Shown here piece by piece: positions 5,401-8,143 of a stretch of 8,143 nucleotides of DNA (position 1 is the first letter of the stretch; the number at the start of each line of letters is the position of its first letter). The position numbers and the translations under genes were made by a program. The notes beneath the pieces were generated by a model. It had not been told where the DNA came from. It saw only the letters and a list, made by a program, of their open reading frames with translations, and ran no database searches. The stretch is from Bacteroidia bacterium (GTDB taxonomy: Bacteria; Bacteroidota; Bacteroidia; Bacteroidales; UBA932): the NCBI GenBank assembly GCA_025996715.1, contig BNTQ01000110.1:1-8143 (forward strand). Direction: 5' to 3'.

Positions 5401-7872
5401 TCAAATATTCACTTCCTCCAACTCCACCCTATTTGCTTTGCGCACTTTCTTTTTGCCGCCGAAGTTGAAGGCAGCGTACATTGCAGGCACTACCAGCAGA
5501 GTGAGGAAGGTTGATACCGTTAGTCCGCCGATGATGGCTACGCCCATTGGTTTCCACAGTTCGTTGCCTTCGCCGCTGCCCATTGCCAACGGAATCATAC
5601 CCAAAATGGTGGTGAGCGAAGTCATCAACACAGGACGCAGACGCGATTTGCCGGAAGTGATAACAGCCTCCTTGAGCCCCATACCGCGCTCGCGCTGTAG
5701 GTTGGTGAAATCGACAATCACAATACCGTTCTTGACCACAATGCCCACCAACATTATGGCACCAATGAGCGCTATCAATCCTAATGGCGTCCCCGTTATC
5801 CACAGGGCAAGGAACACGCCCGTGAAGGCAAACAGGATGCTCACCATTATTATCAGCGGCAAACCCAAGGACTCAAACTGCGCCGCCATCACAATATACA
5901 CCAACAGAATAATCAACAACATCAAGGTAATGAGGTCTTGGAACGACTCTTGCTGGTCTTCCACCGAACCCGACATTTCAATAAAGATGCTTTGAGGCAA
6001 GGACAGTTCTGCCATCTTTTGCCTTGTGGCAGCGGCAACTTCGCCCAAGGCAGCACCCGGCGCCAACGATGCCGACACGGTTACTACACGCTGACGGTCT
6101 TCGCGCTCTATCACAGGCGGAGTGAAGCGTTCGATGACTTTGGCAACTTCGCTCAAACGAATTGCCTGTCCGGCATTGTTGTAGAGCAAAATGTTTTCAA
6201 TATCGCTCACCGACGTGCGGAATGGCTCGGCATAACGCACCACGATGTCGTACTCTTCGCCGTCCTCGCGGTAGAGCGAAGCCGTAAGTCCGTTGATGCG
6301 GTTGCGCACAAAGGTGGCGGCAGTGGCAGTGTTCATACCGAACTTAGCCAACTTTTCGCGGTCAAACTCCACGCGCATTTCCACCTTCATTTTTTCGCGG
6401 CTGGTGGCAACATCGCGTGCGCCCGGTATGGTGCTCATCTTTTCTTTCAACTCATTGGCAACCTTGTTGGTTTCGTCAAAATTGTACCCGAATATCTTAA
6501 CATCCACCGTGTTTGAGCCGCCCATACCGCCGCCCATACCGCCTGCGGTAACAGAGAATTTATCTATTTCGGGAACCATTTTCATTATGTTGCGCAAAAC
6601 ATCACCTATTTGTTTGTCGGTACGCTTGCGCTCGTGGGGCTTAACTAATGTGATGTTATACGAAATTTGATTGACACCGGAGTTGCCGAACAAAGCGGAA
6701 AATCCTGCCTGGTCATCGGAACCCGAACTCACGCTGATGTATGTTATTTCGGGGCAACTGTCCCTAAATGCGTTTTCTAATTTATGAGCAATGGTGGTGG
6801 TTTGTTCGAGATTGTAATTGACGGGCAACTCCACAGCGGCTTCAAGTTGACTTTGGTCAGAGGAGGGCATAAAGTCCGTAGGCACACGCGTGAGCAGGAA
6901 TATACTTGAAACGAAAATTGCCACAGCGCCGATGATGACATACCGCTTGTGGTTGACCGACCAGCGGAGCACACGTGAATAAGCATTGTCGAGCCATACC
7001 AGAAAGCGGTCGATAGGTTTGTAGATAGCACCCACGCCTTTGTAGGTGTGCGTCATCTGAAACCTGAGCAGTTTTGCCGAAAGCATAGGCGTAATGGTTA
7101 CAGCGCAAACCACAGAGGTAATGATGACAATGGTTACAATCCATCCCAATTGCTTGAACATAATACCAGCCATACCTCCCACCATTGTCAGGGGCAAAAA
7201 TACCGCCACAATGGTAAGCGTAGCCGCAATCACCGAGAGCCACACCTCGTTGGTACCGTACACGGCGGCATCGTTGGGGCGTGCCTTTCGTTCCAAATGC
7301 TTGGTAATGTTTTCCAACACCACAATGGCATCGTCCACCACCATACCGATAGCAATAGCCAGCGAACTGAGCGAAATCACATTGAGCGTTCCGCCCGAAA
7401 TCATCAGGTAAATGAAACTTGTGAGCAACGACAGCGGAATGGTGAGGCATATAATAATGGTAGCCCGCCACCGTCCAAGGAAAACCAGCACCACCAAAAT
7501 CACAAAGATAAAGGCATACACCACCGTTTCGGTGAGCGAATTGATACTGTTGGTAATGAACTCCGATGTGTCAAAGAATATATCTATTTTGACATCGGGC
7601 GGCAGGGTCTTTTGTATTTCGGGCAGTATTTTGCGCACTGCTTTACAAATCTCCACCGAGTTGGCGCCGCTCTGTTTTTGCACCATAACCCTAACGGCAG
7701 GGTGTCCGTTGGCGGTTTCTTCGATGGTCATTTTCTTAATGGTGTCCTTCACTGTGGCAATATCGCTCATCTTAATTTCTTTGCCGCCAATGTTTGCCAC
7801 CACAATGTCTTTGATTTGTCCGCTCTGCGAAAACTCGCCGTTGATGCGCAGCGAAATCCGCTCTGTGCCAAT
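5401..7872 (-). CDS. RND efflux pump permease (HAE1/AcrB family), N-terminus missing
   Basis: From 7872 down to the stop at 5401-5403 the minus strand encodes about 823 residues of an inner-membrane proton-driven RND pump. Landmarks are the porter segment GTERISLRINGEF, membrane helices starting near 7525, and the helix-4 motif GMVVDDAIVVLEN with both Asp residues (codons 7330-7335). Then come the second porter half with a Gly/Met loop (6520-6543), and GIVVKNGIVIVDF with the relay Lys (5731-5733). The Asp-to-Lys spacing (534 residues) matches AcrB (407 to 940). The double Asp points to a drug/lipophile (HAE1) pump rather than a heavy-metal type. About 226 N-terminal residues, including the first membrane helix, are absent. 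The open frame continues to an ATG at 8098-8100, but those 76 codons are antisense to a second copy of the gene and are not RND sequence. No true start is present. A strong terminator follows. Confidence 0.88.
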   Translation of the reverse strand: MGTERISLRINGEFSQSGQIKDIVVANIGGKEIKMSDIATVKDTIKKMTIEETANGHPAVRVMVQKQSGANSVEICKAVRKILPEIQKTLPPDVKIDIFFDTSEFITNSINSLTETVVYAFIFVILVVLVFLGRWRATIIICLTIPLSLLTSFIYLMISGGTLNVISLSSLAIAIGMVVDDAIVVLENITKHLERKARPNDAAVYGTNEVWLSVIAATLTIVAVFLPLTMVGGMAGIMFKQLGWIVTIVIITSVVCAVTITPMLSAKLLRFQMTHTYKGVGAIYKPIDRFLVWLDNAYSRVLRWSVNHKRYVIIGAVAIFVSSIFLLTRVPTDFMPSSDQSQLEAAVELPVNYNLEQTTTIAHKLENAFRDSCPEITYISVSSGSDDQAGFSALFGNSGVNQISYNITLVKPHERKRTDKQIGDVLRNIMKMVPEIDKFSVTAGGMGGGMGGSNTVDVKIFGYNFDETNKVANELKEKMSTIPGARDVATSREKMKVEMRVEFDREKLAKFGMNTATAATFVRNRINGLTASLYREDGEEYDIVVRYAEPFRTSVSDIENILLYNNAGQAIRLSEVAKVIERFTPPVIEREDRQRVVTVSASLAPGAALGEVAAATRQKMAELSLPQSIFIEMSGSVEDQQESFQDLITLMLLIILLVYIVMAAQFESLGLPLIIMVSILFAFTGVFLALWITGTPLGLIALIGAIMLVGIVVKNGIVIVDFTNLQRERGMGLKEAVITSGKSRLRPVLMTSLTTILGMIPLAMGSGEGNELWKPMGVAIIGGLTVSTFLTLLVVPAMYAAFNFGGKKKVRKANRVELEEVNI
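7773..7872 (-). repeat. Left arm of a perfect inverted repeat inside the RND gene
   Basis: These 100 bases are the exact reverse complement of 8044-8143, with no mismatch. They encode the segment IGTERIS...GGKEI of the pump on the minus strand. The inner end of the arm at 7872 marks the point where the minus-strand RND coding sequence stops. Confidence 0.97.
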
Positions 7873-8143
7873 CCCCTCAACCGCATTAACGGCGTGGGCT
7901 CTGTAACGGTGAGCGGCGCACCCACGCGCGAAGTGCAGGTGAACGTTGACCCGCAAAAAATAGAGGCATACCATTTGACGGTGGAGCAGTTGGGGCAACT
8001 CATTCAGGCAGAAAACCTCAACGTGCCCGCAGGTGCTATGGATATTGGCACAGAGCGGATTTCGCTGCGCATCAACGGCGAGTTTTCGCAGAGCGGACAA
8101 ATCAAAGACATTGTGGTGGCAAACATTGGCGGCAAAGAAATTA
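7873..8143 (+). CDS. RND efflux pump fragment in the opposite orientation
   Basis: Read on the plus strand in the frame of codon 7873-7875, the sequence gives PLNRINGVGSVTVSGAP, then REVQVNVDPQKIEAYHLTVEQ, ENLNVPAGAMDI and GTERISLRINGEFSQ, and stays open to the window edge. This is the classic porter-domain stretch of HAE1-type RND pumps, corresponding to about AcrB residues 170-260. Its last 100 bases repeat the start of the minus-strand RND segment exactly, and its first 171 bases (57 codons) are what would be expected immediately upstream in the same gene. It is therefore most likely a second, inverted reading of one gene, not a paralogue. No start codon of its own is present at the junction. 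The frame runs on leftwards into the left arm, where it is merely antisense. Confidence 0.85.
8044..8143 (+). repeat. Right arm of the inverted repeat, reaching the window edge
   Basis: This arm is the exact reverse complement of 7773-7872. It runs to the last base of the window, so the repeat may be longer. The spacer between the arms (7873-8043) is unique RND coding sequence read on the plus strand. Confidence 0.97.

Noticed and set aside
6857..7471. 204-codon minus-strand frame rich in Cys, His and Tyr within the RND gene
   Set aside because: It is an alternative frame of the RND gene, whose own frame carries the membrane helices and the Asp-Asp relay motif.
7773..8143. Phase-variable invertible segment bounded by inverted repeats
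   Set aside because: Invertible promoters in Bacteroidales have short repeats flanking a promoter and usually a nearby recombinase. Here the spacer is ordinary RND coding sequence, the arms are at least 100 bp of coding sequence, and no recombinase is present. Inverting the spacer would not restore the gene.

Overview
The window looks like chromosomal DNA, probably metagenomic or single-cell, from a member of the Bacteroidota (Bacteroidales-like). The evidence is the promoter style (TTTG, about 19 nt, TAnnTTTG), the lack of clear Shine-Dalgarno sequences, AT-rich intergenic filler repeats, and the families present (a DUF4143-type ATPase remnant, DUF4180, a PII-like protein beside efflux genes). 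No rRNA, tRNA, CRISPR array or transposase was found.

Layout. Positions 3-2595 (+) hold the end of an ABC-transporter operon: the last 32 codons of a MacB/FtsX-type permease, a MacA-like periplasmic adaptor and a TolC-like outer-membrane channel. Together these would span both membranes as a tripartite pump. Convergent to them on the minus strand are a small PII-like protein (2617-2910) and a DUF4180 protein (2958-3314). A short gene-free stretch (3315-3526) carries a very good plus-strand Bacteroidetes promoter followed at once by an 11-bp hairpin and a short T run, so it may encode a small RNA or leader. A FabH-type ketoacyl-ACP synthase III with an intact Cys-His-Asn triad follows (3527-4474, minus). 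Then come about 290 bp without a gene, a 5'-truncated DUF4143 remnant (4766-5245, minus) with a promoter and paired palindromes in front of it, and a strong terminator.

The right end (5401-8143) is an RND (HAE1/AcrB-like) efflux pump gene with an abnormal structure. The minus strand carries its C-terminal ~823 codons. At 7872/7873 the sequence flips, and the plus strand then carries an earlier part of the same gene reading in the opposite direction. The two copies share a perfect inverted repeat of at least 100 bp (7773-7872 and 8044-8143) separated by 171 bp. The long minus-strand open frame that runs through to 8100 is therefore not a normal RND gene: its first 76 codons are antisense to the second copy. 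A fold-back chimera (whole-genome amplification or assembly) is the simplest explanation; a real inverted duplication is the alternative.

The common theme is envelope efflux: an ABC-type MacAB-TolC system on the left, an RND pump on the right, and between them a PII-like protein of a kind that I recall being linked to RND operons. No previously undescribed system can be claimed with confidence. The best leads are the fold-back, the promoter plus hairpin at 3333-3423, and the palindrome pair at 5274-5319.
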